From Datura wrightii (lineage: Eukaryota; Streptophyta; Magnoliopsida; Solanales; Solanaceae), in assembly GCA_035772735.1 (NCBI GenBank), contig JASDFA010000001.1:60527001-60591000 (forward strand): DNA of 64,000 nt, in the 5' to 3' direction. Both the position numbers and the translations under genes were made by a program. This document shows positions 34,688-45,275 of this stretch, in pieces. Below the pieces are notes generated by a model. That model did no database searches, was not told the DNA's origin, and saw only the letters and a program-made list of their open reading frames with translations. Positions within the stretch are counted from its first letter, which is position 1, and each line of letters starts with the position of its first letter.

Positions 34688-36812
34688 TTTTATACCCCGA
34701 GAACCGAAGGATCAGACCCGAAAGTAAAAATGGAGAAAAATTGAAAATTTGCACCAGGTCGTAGAACGACACTTGAGGTTAGTCGTGAGGAGTGACCACA
34801 AGTCGTGAGGTGACTCGTGGTTAGCATGGTTTGGCAAAGCCTGGGTGAGGAGGCCACGGGCCTGACCACAGGTCGTGGTCAGACCTCACGACTCGTGAGG
34901 TCACCTGTGGCCTACCTTGGATGTTTTGGCAAGTTAGGATGGGCAGTGTAGGCCACGAAAGGTGACCACGAGTCGTGGTCTAACCTCATGACTCGTGAAG
35001 TCACCCGTGGGGTTCCCTTGGATGTTTTGGGCAGTGGACTCAATGGACCATGGCCACAAGTCATGCCCTGTGGCAACGATCCGTGAGGTCCCTCGTGGGG
35101 GCTGGCAACCAGAAATTTCCTGCGTTTTAATAAGAGTGTTTTCTTAATTCCTAAGTCCCTAAGGCCTAAACTACGTCATTTTGGATATTTTCTGAGTAAT
35201 ATAAGATGGGTTAAGCCTTTTATGCATGCCCATTCTCATGCAAAAGCTTAGAGAGGTTTTTGGGAGATTCAAGGCCTTCTTCCCCAAATTTTCATCAATT
35301 GTTTTGTGGATGTTCAAAGAACTTGAGTTCATCCATTCCCAGGTATGTGGGGTTTCAAAATGGGTGGAATTCTTCCTCACCCATGCCCAATTTCGATTTA
35401 AATCATGAATCCTCCTATCCAAGTCTATGGGGTTTTACTCAAATGCATGAAAATGTGATTTCTCTTTATGGGTCTGATTTGATTGAGTTTTAATTATCGA
35501 ATTATGAATGATGGGCAAGTTCTATTATTATTTTTTCAAATCATATTTCAATCTTTTAAATCTAAAAATTCCCATTTGATGAAAGTTCATGGAAGTTATG
35601 ATTTATGATGAATGCTCTATAATTTGAGTTTATTGATGATAGAAAAGCATGATTTTCAAGCTACCAATGTTTATGGGCATGTTTTGAAAGAATTGAATAT
35701 GTTGAAGTATTGGGAAATGCCCATATGTTGAAGCATGATTTATGATTTATGAAGCGAATTACATGATTTATCGATTTATGATGTAGGCTGAGAAAAGGGC
35801 CTATGATTCTTGGGTAAGCATGTTTTAAATAGGATCAATGATGATAAATGTTATATCTTAGCCATTTAATTTTTATGCATGATGTTATTAATTTACGTAT
35901 GAGCCTATATGCATATTTTTGGGGGCCGTTCTAGCACCGAGCAGCCCAACATTCAAAGGACTACGTCGGTGTCTCATAACCACATGCCACTATGGGTTTC
36001 TAATGATATGATGTATTAATATGATCCCCTAAAATGTGATATCATGCTTTTTTCACGACCCTTGCTAGCAAGCCAGGGTCGGCTCTGCCCACTTGAGCGA
36101 GATAATGGGGCATCATGAAAGGCTCTACTATGATGGTGTTGGTTATGACGAGTCCTCCCATTGTTTCGCATGTTTTATGCATTGTTATGTTTATGTTGTT
36201 GGCTCAAGTTATATTTTGATAAACTTACTTATAATTATGATAATGAATGATTTGAAAGTCTTGAGCCCTATGTTTTGTTACGAAGATTTTGATGCAAGCA
36301 TGATGTCCTTCTCCTGTGACTGTTTATGAGCTTTACTTTACTTTAAAATGTCTGTTTTACTTACCTTGCATACTCGGTACATTCCACATACTGACCGCGT
36401 ACTTTATATGTTGTATAATTTCATGATACAGTGTCTGGATCTCAGGCTCATCCTCATCCTTAGTCCATCTCAGCTTACGCTTTCAGCTTATTGGTGAGTC
36501 CTCGTGTTCCGAGGGCCGTTTGATAAACTTTCATGTTGTTTATGTTCAATTTTGGTTGGGTTAGTTTGGGATGCTGTCCAATCAACCTATCTTATTTAAT
36601 TAGAGGCTTTTAGATAAGTATATAGTGCTCCGCTGTGTATTTGCCTAGTATTTCTTGATGTTATGTTACAATTACATTTTTGCTATATTTTATGATTATC
36701 ATTCCGCTTATTTGAATAAGATTAGTAGTATGCATATCCCATGGGTCGACTTGGGGTCTCTCGGGGTCCCTTGTCCCGTGTCACGATCTAGGTGTATGTT
36801 CGGGTCATGAAA
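34688..36812 (+). repeat. T2 5' LTR
   Basis: 2125 bp paired with 51812-53951. The expected TG start reads TT and the expected TGACA end reads TGAAA, both decayed. It contains strong dyads (CTGACCAC and GTGGTCAG around AGGTC near 34862; CCTCACGA and TCGTGAGG near 34884), the landmark GATACAG box near 36427, and GGTGAGTCCTC near 36493. Confidence 0.9.
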
Positions 36813-36816
36813 AACT

Positions 36817-36829
36817 TGGTATTAGAGCC
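36817..36829 (+). promoter_or_regulatory. T2 primer-binding site (initiator Met tRNA)
   Basis: TGGTATTAGAGCC, four bases after the LTR, complementary to the 3' end of plant initiator methionine tRNA with one mismatch. It would prime minus-strand DNA synthesis. Confidence 0.85.
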
Positions 36830-37022
36830 ATAGGTTCAGAGGTGTCCTAGGGAGTCTGAAAGCCGCATTAGGTAGAGTCTTTTTCAGGGGTGTGAAGCGC
36901 ACCACACTTATGAAGAAGAGGCTACTAAACATTTTAGGAAATGTTCCCTTCCTTCATGTTCTATGTCGTGCAATGAAAAGCCTTTCCATCCTTCTAATTC
37001 GTGTGTTCGCGATTGCAGAATT

Positions 37023-38110
37023 ATGGCTCCTAGAAGAATGAACGGAAGGAGGAATGGAAATGATGAATGCCACAGAGATGGCAATGACCATGGGCAAAAA
37101 CAAGCCCCACCTGTTCACAAGCCCCAGGCACCAGAGCCAGCTGCTCACACTGAGTTTCGGGCGGCTATCAGATGTTGGAGCAGGCCTTGACCGCTCAGGT
37201 CAACCAGTAGGCTATTGCGTAGGTCCCATAAAATGGCAACGCAGTGGCGGCTCGAATTAGAGACTTCTTGAGGATGAATGCTCCTAAGTTCATGGGATCA
37301 AAGGTGGATGAGGATCCACACGAGTTCATCAAAGGGATCTTGAAGGTCACTCAGGTCATTGGGGTGACAAATGGGGAGTGTGTTAACTTGGCCTCTTATC
37401 AGCTAAAAGAGGTCGCTCATATTTGGTACAAGAAATGGAAGCACAGCGGGAGCGGGCCCTATCAGCTGGGATGAGTTCCACATGGCCTTTCTCGACAGGT
37501 TCTTCCCTCGGGAGATGAGAGAGTTGAAAGCAGGTGAGTTTGTGAACCTCAAGCAAGGAAAGATGACAGTGCTGGAGTATTCACTTGAGTTCACTCGCTT
37601 GTCAAAATATGCCCCAGAGTTAGTGATGGATCAGAGGGCGTGGGTAAGCCGATTCATTCGTGGTGTGGCTAGTTATCTAGACAAGAATTGCAGGACTGCT
37701 ATGCTCCACGGGGATATGGACTTTCCTCGCATAGTGTTGTACACCCAGCAGACGGAGGCGGCTCATGCGAGGGAGAGGGAGGAAAAGAGGGCTCGGACGG
37801 ACAACCGTGGGTTTTCACATCAGAGGTCCGACGATGGCTATCGTCCACAATTTCAGCAGAGGTCACTAGCCCCAGAACCATTATCAGCTAGTTTCCCATC
37901 TAGGCCCAAGGGTGATCAGGGGAACAGAGCTTCAAGGTTGAGGGATTAGAGGGGCACCCAATTAGAGTATACCTCTCCAGCCTGCAGGAAGTGCGGCAAG
38001 AGTCACACCGGAGAGTGCCTGCTCTGCTCAGATGTCTGCTATGGGTGTGGTAGATCCGAGCATATGCACCGAGTGTGTCCATATGCTAGATAGGGTGATG
38101 ATAGGGGTCG
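37023..38110 (+). pseudogene. T2 gag
   Basis: ATG at 37023 opens MAPRRMNGRRNG, a typical basic chromovirus gag start. The core follows at 37244-37949 with FLRMNAPKFMGSKVDEDPH, WYKKWK, FLDRFFPREMRE, and LEYSLEFTRLSKYAPELV. Two zinc knuckles lie at about 37985-38085: one of the CX2CX3HX3C type (CRKCGKSHTGEC) and one CX2CX4HX4C (CYGCGRSEHMHRVC). Frame changes near 37190, 37475 and 37950 and an in-frame stop at 37949 break it. The intact family protein packages RNA into particles. Confidence 0.85.
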
Positions 38111-38259
38111 TGCATAGACCACCAGGACAGCAACAGCTCCAGCTCGTTCCGCTCGGCAGGGAGCATCGACTAGTGGGGGTGGCAGACAGTGCCAAAACCA
38201 ATTCTATGCCCTTGCCTCGCGCCAGGAGAAGGAGACTTCGCCAGACGTGGTCACTGGTA

Positions 38260-39395
38260 TGTTGCATGTCTTTCATATTGATGTTTATTTCTTACTAGAT
38301 CGGGGAGCTACATTGTCTTACATGACTCCTTAAATTTCTTGTAGCCTTGAGTTAGTCCAGAGACCTTGACAGAACAGTTTTCAATTTCGACCCCGGTGGT
38401 GAGTCGGTCATAGCTAGACAGGTATATAGAGGATGCCCGGTCACTGTTTTGCATAAGGTTACCTCCGCGGACTTTGTAGAGTTAGCAATGACTGACTTTG
38501 ACATTATTCTTTGCATGGATTGGTTGTTTGCATGTTATGCTTCAATTAATTGTAGGACCCGTACAGTGGAATTTCATTTTTCGGGTGAGTCGGTGTTGGA
38601 GAGGAAGGGTAGTTTAGCGATACCAGTAGGTCGGTTTATTTCATATCTTAAGGCCAGGAAAATGATCTCTAAAGGTTGCATGTACCACCTAGTTACGGTT
38701 GAGGATGTGGAGTCTAAGACCCGTACTATTCAGTCAGTTCCAGTGGTGTGCGAATATCTGGAGGTGTTTCCTGACGATCTGCCCGGTGTTCCTCCGGAGA
38801 GGGAAATTTACTTTGGTATTGATCTATTGCCAGATACGCAACCTATTTCTGTCCCTCCTTATAGGATGGACCCAACCAAACTAAAGGAATTGAAGGATCA
38901 GTTAAAGGATCTATTAGATAAGGGCTTCATCAGACCAAGCCAGTCTCCATGGGGTGCGCCAGTTCTATTTGTTCGAAAGAAGGACAGTTCCCTTCGCATG
39001 TGTATTGACTATCTGCAGTTGAACAAGGTTACCGTCAAGAACACGTACCCCTTGCCTAGGATTGATGATTTGGTTGTCCAGCTTCAGGGTGCCAAGTGCT
39101 TCTCCAATATTGATCTCAGGTCCGGGTATCACCAGCTCAGAGTGCGGAAGAGTGACATCCCGAAGACCGCTTTCAAGACTCAGTATGGTCACTACGAATT
39201 TGTCGTTATGTCTTTTGAAATAACCAATACTCCTACAACTTTTATGGACCTAATGAACAAGGTGTTCAAGGCATATCTGGATATGTTCATGATCGTGTTC
39301 ATCGACGATATTCTTATATACTCCCGGAGCGAGGAGGAGCATGCCACTCATTTGAGAATAGTGCTGCAGACCCTCAAGGATCCTCAGTTGTATGC
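38260..39395 (+). pseudogene. T2 pol, part 1: protease and reverse transcriptase
   Basis: The protease active site reads DRGATLSYMTP at about 38298, with Arg at the position that is normally small. The downstream DFDIILCMDWL segment is at about 38494. RT occupies 38740-39395 with PPYRMDP, SPWGAPVLFVRKKD, MCIDYLQLNKVT, SGYHQLRV, and the catalytic box FIDDILIYS at about 39300. The 323-codon frame from 38449 is open up to the insertion of N at 39396, where the last native codons are QLYA. Other RT positions are altered (SFEITNTPTTF). The rest of RT continues at 49298. Confidence 0.9.
39391..39395. repeat. Target-site duplication of N (left)
   Basis: TATGC, repeated perfectly at 49298-49302. The T2 reading frame continues across it. 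Confidence 0.9.
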
Positions 39396-40824
39396 TGTTC
39401 GGCTCGTTCGGTATATGTAAAACCGACACGCAAGTGCACGTGGTCAAACAAGTAATGAAGTGGCTAAGTAAGCCAAGTATCGATCCAAGGAGACTCAGGA
39501 TAAGTAAAATTGCCTAAGTACACTATATTCTTATCTTACTTCTAATTATGCTAACAACAGCGTAACCAACAGTTAAATAAGTTTTTGTTTATAAAATATA
39601 TATATATACTAAAACTATTAACAATTATTTACTGTGAATTTAAACTATGGATATGAGCATGCCAAGGTTAAGAACAAGTAATGAATTCGATTATAATAAT
39701 AATTTGGTTAATCTCTTCTTCATGTTGCTAGCCAAGAACAGTAGCCTAGAAATTAAAACTCTCGTATTTAATTTCACTTTAGAATCATAAACCATCCGTC
39801 TACATTTCTGTGATCAAATGCAATTATGACCTAGCAATACAATTCCGGTTCCTAAATTGACTAATACGGCTTTCAAGTATATTTCTATCAGGAAAGCACA
39901 TCAAAACCCAATTTTCCCAAACCAAGTTAAGACAATACCCTATTAATTCACAACTTTCCAATTTCTTGCTCTCTCGAGTGAAATTGGACTTTTTAGATGT
40001 ACATTAATGTCGGCCACACACTAATGCAGTAGAAACAAGAATTAATAGAACAACATAGAAGAAGAAGAAGAAAACCATAAAATTAATAATCAAAATTCAT
40101 CACAGATGTTCATAACCTCAGCAAGGAAGAGAATTATCCACTCATTTGTGGATTGATCATCCTAAAACAAGTGTAAATCATGCATACAATTGATAGAAAG
40201 AAGAAAGGAAGAGAAGAAATCCCTTAGCTTTTTCGTCCCTCAACTGCTTCTAACCCACGTCCTAGCTCCACCAAGTCTGAACTAACTAAAATAAACCTAA
40301 GTGTGCTATTTATACTAGTGGGAAATTTTTTCCGGAATAACAAGCAACGTGTCACGGAGGCCATCGCGGAGCACTGCCTCCATGACACGGCGTGGACGCG
40401 GACCTTCACTGAAAATCCAGGGTCCGATAAATTAGCCTCAACGTAGCACGGAGGCCAACGCGGAGGCCTATCTCCGTGCCACGGAGCTGTCGCGAGGCCA
40501 CACTGGAATTTGCCATTTAATTTCCTCTCCAGGTAGTGTGCCTCCGCGATGGTAGCGTGGCACGGCTCCATCGCGGAGCCCCTATACTTTGTGCATTCCA
40601 ATGTCTTTTCCACGCTCGCATCCGAGTCCAACTCCGATATTGTTCCAACACGCATTTTAGCTCCTAAAAATCATATTTACCTGCAAAACAAATGCTAATC
40701 ATGTTGGTTAGTATAAATTCACATTTTATTACCAATTACATGAGAATATATACACATTGCACACAAACAAGATGAAAATGATACGTTTGAGTATCACTTG
40801 GGCATATAAATTTGCCCAAGATCA
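39396..40824 (-). repeat. N 3' LTR
   Basis: 1429 bp, plus-strand start TGTTCGGCTCG, end AAGATCA, paired with 47869-49297. The sense start has a short inverted pair, CTTGGGCA and TGCCCAAG (plus-strand 40799-40806 and 40813-40820 region). U3 holds CG-rich hairpins (about 40345-40590). A frame of 143 codons (40224-40655, minus) is open in both LTRs but is not credible as a gene. Confidence 0.93.
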
Positions 40825-40863
40825 CTTACTCACACTTAAATTTACTTGTTCGTCCTCGAACAA
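40825..40863 (-). promoter_or_regulatory. N hairpin and polypurine tract next to the 3' LTR
   Basis: In sense: a 7-bp perfect hairpin (TTGTTCG, loop AGGA, CGAACAA; 40846-40863), then AAGTAAATTTAAGTGTGAGTAAG-like purine-rich sequence running to the LTR. Position identifies the tract as the plus-strand primer site. The layout is repeated at 42690-42724 and in copy C at 54480-54520. Confidence 0.7.
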
Positions 40864-42680
40864 CACATACACAACTCATGCAAATTACATCCCAACCTTT
40901 GTCACTATGGTGCGACAATTTACACTACGGTCATACCGATTATTCAATTTTTGCAAATCATCAAGAAAACATGCATGGTCTTACAATGCAATGACCTTTC
41001 ATACATCAAGACTTCCTAGACTTTAAGAATCGACTCTCGATATCGGCAAACTCATGCAAATCAGCTAATCAAGATATCCGACATGAAAATCAATCTTTCA
41101 TCAAGCATGTGCCCTCCAAACTCAAGAGAAGCTTCCCCTTTATGTTCATGCAGCACACAAACATTCAAGTAGGGGCATATAAAAATTAATTTCACTCTCT
41201 CTCCCAAAAGAATTCACATGCATCATGTCATGACCCATAGGCTTGCCCTTAGTGTATTACTCCACTAATATAAAGAAATGCAATGTAAGATCACGTAGGA
41301 CTTTAATGGGTTGTAATGGAAGCTATGGAACTAGTATGTATATTGGATTAGCCAATAATAGTCGCTAGCATCCTTAAGCGCCTTTTCAACACATTCCCAT
41401 CGACTCATGGATAACTTTTCTTCTTTTTTTTTTCCTTTTCTCTTTTTCTCTCATTCATGCTGGTTTCCTTTCGTACAACCCATTTCATCAAACACACTTG
41501 ACACAAAACAAAGGGTTTTCATGTACCCTCAATATCATTTAATCATAACAAGTGCCTCTTCAACCTCATCTTTTCTTTCCTCAATTTGCTTTTCTTTTTC
41601 TTTTCACTCTTCTTACTCTTTGACACTTTGGGAAAAATTTTCTGTTCTTCTTAAGCGCTTAAGAGTTTTGTATAGACTTTACGGCTAATGAAAAGAAGGA
41701 ATAAAGCTTAGTTTATACATTTTTGGACAAAAGAAAGAACAAATCGGCTAAAGGCTCAACGGGCTGACTAGGGTATACAATGTATAAGAAGGTAGAGTAT
41801 TACAAGAAAGAAAAAAAAATAGAAACTCTCGGTTAAACAAAGAAATGCCTACATCCTTTCCAACACTACACCTCCTTCATTTCGTTTCGTACACACACCA
41901 GGCAAGTTCTAGACACTTCACAATAGCATGGAATAACAATACCTCACTTCACACACTTCATGCACATGCTCGATTCAAGATGCATTCACAGACTCTTTAA
42001 TTAGCCAATTGCATGAATTCAAAAATTAAGCCTCAATCATACCGAATCAAATTCCACAGCCTAGGTAACTCAACATCTTTACAAAATTTCATGCTTTCAA
42101 ACGAATCCCTTTTGCATTTTGAACATCAGTTACAACACGTAACGAAATTGTGCAACCATAAAGCAACTACAGGTTCATTGATGCAATCCACCAAAGAAAA
42201 ACTGAAAACAAATTAAAATCCTACTCCTATCGACTACATTTCCCTTAAGACGGTCGTCATCCATCCATCATAGGGAACGGTCACTAACTATGACATCGGT
42301 TCAATGGTACTATTCTCGGTAAAAGAACCGAAAACAAACTCCGAGAAACCCAAAATAAAACCGAAAAATTTTGCAACACATCGATCATTTCGATAGAAAA
42401 ATATTTACAAAAGATTGTGATAAGTGCAAAATATTTTCGCAAAAATTTTGAAAAAAAAATATATCGATCATTTCGATATACAGAAATATTTACAAAATAT
42501 TTACAGCATTCACAAAATATTTACCTTAGCAACCACAACTTTTCACAACACACATCATTAACCACAAAAAAAAATATACAGCTACAACACAAATCAGTTC
42601 CCAACAGGGAAACATAAACATACATACAAACTAAGGAAAAAGCATACAGCAGATTAGAGCCTAAGTCCCAGCACCTATCT
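40864..42680 (-). other. N 3' non-coding spacer
   Basis: 1.8 kb without coding potential. It contains a block ATAGGCTTGCCCTTAGTG plus following motifs (41236-41340), a long pyrimidine tract (41411-41460), and a GGCAAGTTCTAGACA block (about 41900). All three recur in the same order in copies C and D. Transcription is from the minus strand, so the pyrimidine tract is purine-rich in RNA. Confidence 0.7.
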
Positions 42681-42724
42681 ACTCCCCACCCCACACTTAA
42701 ATTGAACACTGTCCCCAGTGTTCA
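42681..42724 (-). promoter_or_regulatory. N hairpin and internal purine tract after the accessory ORF
   Basis: Plus strand 42703-42724 is a perfect 9-bp stem (TGAACACTG and CAGTGTTCA) around TCCC. It is 44 nt past the ORF stop. In sense it is followed by AATTTAAGTGTGGGGTGGGG, purine-rich and matching the sequence beside the 3' LTR. It could act as a second plus-strand primer, as a central polypurine tract does, or as an RNA 3' structure. Both are inference. Confidence 0.7.
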
Positions 42725-42767
42725 CAAAAATACAAAGCACAAAATTTTGGGTAGTGTAACTCCCTGC

Positions 42768-43976
42768 TCAGTCGAAATATTTGACTTCTTCATCCGGTGC
42801 TGCTGCCTCATCGCCCATGTCTGAGTCAGCTCCATCGTCGTCATTGGAGTCCTCTCGACGTGTCTCCTCGTCAGTAGGGACATCGTCATCAGTAGGCTCA
42901 ACGAAGGCTGGTCCCACTCGGCATAAAGCTCTGGCATTCTCGCCAAATGGGTAATCCAGCTCCAACTGCCATAACTCTTCCTCGGTGGCTGGTCTCCCAC
43001 CAATCCGTAGCTGAAGCATCTGCATGCCGAACATACGTGCCATGTACTGATCGTCACGAGCATGTCGCTCGCCCAAAGTCAGCACTGGCCCGTGTGTGGT
43101 GTCGGGGGCCTTAGTTTTTGTCACATCGAGGGCCCTCCGCTCCAACTGCGGGATGTAATCCAAAGCCTCTTCCTCGACATCGAGGCCTCGGAGGAAGGTG
43201 GTGATGAGTCCGCCAAACCCGTATCTGTGGCCCTGGTGTAGTCTGGCTCTCTTCATGGCGGATATAATGACCGCCCCAACATTAATCTCAAGCCCTTTCA
43301 TAAGGGCATACACCAAGCAGACACGGTCCCGAGTCACATCCGTCATGTGAACTCCCGGGATCAAGCAAGAACATATAATTTTCAGCCATATTCTGGCCTC
43401 CCTGTTCATCTGCGAATAAGGCAGAGTCTGGTGGTAATCCCTCTCCTTATGTCTACTCCATCGGGCTGTGTATCGAGCCCCACACAACGTACGTCTGATG
43501 TCGGTGTACGGTGGGGTGATGTTTAGCTGGCAGAGAACGTGGGCGTCTGTGTCCCGCGCTCCAACGATGGCATTAAATTGTTGGGGTTCCAGAGTGACAA
43601 TCTGCCCTCTGATTTTTATTGTGTGCCTTCTGATGGCCGGGTTCCAATTTGCGTAGAACTCCCGGACTAAATGTAGGTTGCACTCCTTGGGCTCCTGAAA
43701 TATAAAGCTGAGCCCAGCTGCTTCAATCCTCTGCACAATACGAGGGAACTCCTGTGCTAGTGGTTCCCGTGCAATATGTTCCTCCGGGAAGTATTTGCTT
43801 TCTTTATGCTTAGCATACCACTTCTTCCCTTCCTCGGTTACCCACCTTGTTCCGTATTGGCGGCGTTGGCTGTGCGGAACAGCTGGTGCAGCTGGGACTG
43901 CGGTGCCCAGTCTCATTCTTTTTCTTCCGGTGCCTGAGGTAGAAGCACCTTTGCCCTTATCCTGCCTACTCACCAT
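42768..43976 (-). CDS. N accessory ORF: plant transposon/Athila-type protein of unknown function
   Basis: 402 codons, intact. The ATG at 43976 is chosen because the sequence before it, ACAGGTACA, is shared with the equivalent ORF of copy D and looks like a 3' splice site (CAG/GTACAATG). N-terminal 30 residues are basic and low complexity (KGKGASTSGTGRKRMR). The core at about residues 60-300 has HLVREFYANWNP, RGQIVTLEPQQFNAIVG, PPYTDIRRTLCGARYTARWSRHK, EARIWLKIICSCLIPG, TRDRVCLVYALMKG, INVGAVI and HGPVLTLGERHARD. These match what I remember of the putative plant transposon protein domain (PF20167) of Athila-like elements. A further LRIGGRPATEEE segment follows, and the last 50 residues are strongly acidic. 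No signal peptide or membrane segment is apparent, so an envelope role is not supported by sequence. Decayed homologues lie at 56158-56951 and 60424-62568. Confidence 0.85.
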   Translation of the reverse strand: MVSRQDKGKGASTSGTGRKRMRLGTAVPAAPAVPHSQRRQYGTRWVTEEGKKWYAKHKESKYFPEEHIAREPLAQEFPRIVQRIEAAGLSFIFQEPKECNLHLVREFYANWNPAIRRHTIKIRGQIVTLEPQQFNAIVGARDTDAHVLCQLNITPPYTDIRRTLCGARYTARWSRHKERDYHQTLPYSQMNREARIWLKIICSCLIPGVHMTDVTRDRVCLVYALMKGLEINVGAVIISAMKRARLHQGHRYGFGGLITTFLRGLDVEEEALDYIPQLERRALDVTKTKAPDTTHGPVLTLGERHARDDQYMARMFGMQMLQLRIGGRPATEEELWQLELDYPFGENARALCRVGPAFVEPTDDDVPTDEETRREDSNDDDGADSDMGDEAAAPDEEVKYFD

Positions 43977-44867
43977 TGTACCTGTCAATATACATGAACA
44001 AGCATAATGTCAAGCTATAAACATGTTAACTTCAGCTAAGGTCGGGTTACACAACGTTTACCCCACACTTAGTCCTTAGCTACTTTTACGAACTACGGCA
44101 AGGATAACTCTATTTACACCAAAGACAACAACTATACAATTTCTGCTTAGTGCGTTCACAAAGAATTTCGACAGCATAACGGTTAGCGTACTACTCAGAC
44201 TTCATACAGCTAATCCCAATCCTACTATCGCTAACAATTCAACCATCGCACTTAGAAACAAAAACAACAAATAAAAAAACAAAGACAAAACATTCTATAT
44301 ACAATCGAATCCAAATAATCAAACCAATTTGCACAATTTTCGCATTTTCCCCAACAATTCGAGAATTCGTCATTTGTTAACATTCACACAATATTTACAC
44401 GACTTATCTCAATTTACAACCACACCCCGGCATCTAACTCATCTACTTATCAAATAACCCAATTCAATTTCAACAACCCATGCCCTAGAATACAATTTTA
44501 CAATCAAATTCGAATTATTTAGATAATCGACAAGTTCAAACGCTAATTACAACAATCCGAACATATATCAATCACAAATAACTCAACATCATGTTAAATT
44601 TCTACTTAGGGTGATATATCTCACCTCACATGCCCAAATTCGACTAAAATCGCCAAAAATTTGAGAGAAACGAGGAAAACATACCTTTGAGTTGAAGAAC
44701 CGAAGAAACTTGACGATTTCTTTGCCTAGTAGCGTGGCACGGTGGTTGGGGAGGGGGATTTCGGTGTTTGGTCGCGGAGAGGAAAAGAAATGGGGAGAAA
44801 GGGGCAAAAATCGGGGTTAATTTAAAGAAAAACACGCGGGTCACCCGGCAACCCGGTGTGACCCGGC
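43977..44867 (-). other. N leader upstream of the accessory ORF
   Basis: AT-rich, no coding signal. The end nearest the ORF has a plausible 3' splice site (AG at 43982-43983 on the minus strand). This region replaces the RT-RNase H-integrase part of an autonomous Athila element. Confidence 0.5.
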
Positions 44868-45040
44868 ACCAAATACACGGCAACGTGTCACGGAGGGTAA
44901 CGCGGAGCCCCTCCTCCGTGACACGGAGCCAATGCGTTGGCTTACTGGAATTTTTTTTTAAAAATCCGGATTTTGCCTTCAACGTGTCACGGAGGGTAAC
45001 GCGGAGCCCTTCCTCCGTGACACGGAGCCAACGCGCCAGT
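44868..45040 (-). repeat. Two tandem CG-rich hairpins inside N
   Basis: Units at 44883-44925 and 44982-45024 each contain CGTGTCACGGAGG, a 16-base spacer with ACGCGGAG, and the perfect complement CCTCCGTGACACG. The same hairpin type occurs in the N LTR (for example 48820-48867), where one unit has the paired variant CGTGGCACGGAG and CTCCGTGCCACG. They sit between the protease ORF and the accessory ORF. Confidence 0.85.
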
Positions 45041-45275
45041 GCACTGTTTCTTCAATTAAATTATTTTTTCATACCTTGCCTTTTCCTTCCTGATTCCATG
45101 TATATTTTTCTCCGTTAGACCTGAAAAATCACCTCACTAAACAAAATTGGTTAGATTAATAGATTTTCCTAACTAAAACGAAAAATATTAACTAAAACAA
45201 AAATACATATCAAATCAAGAAAAGAAAAATAAAAATAAAAATTATTTACACTAAAAAAAGAAAGAAAATATTTTT

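Noticed and set aside
40224..40655. 143-codon open frame in the N 3' LTR, also open at 48697-49128 in the 5' LTR
   Set aside because: The two LTRs are nearly identical by descent, so conservation gives no evidence of selection. The frame spans the CG-rich hairpins, and the composition looks like translated repeat.
42768..43976. Accessory ORF of N as a retroviral-type envelope protein
   Set aside because: It is in the env position, but I see no signal peptide, membrane segment or cleavage-type motif. The conserved core matches the plant transposon/Athila domain, so only the position is env-like.
44768..45118. Plus-strand ORF with an internally repeated protein motif (NVSRRVTRSPSSVTRSQ)
   Set aside because: The protein repeat is the translation of the two CG-rich hairpin units on the non-coding strand of N. 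There is no independent coding evidence.
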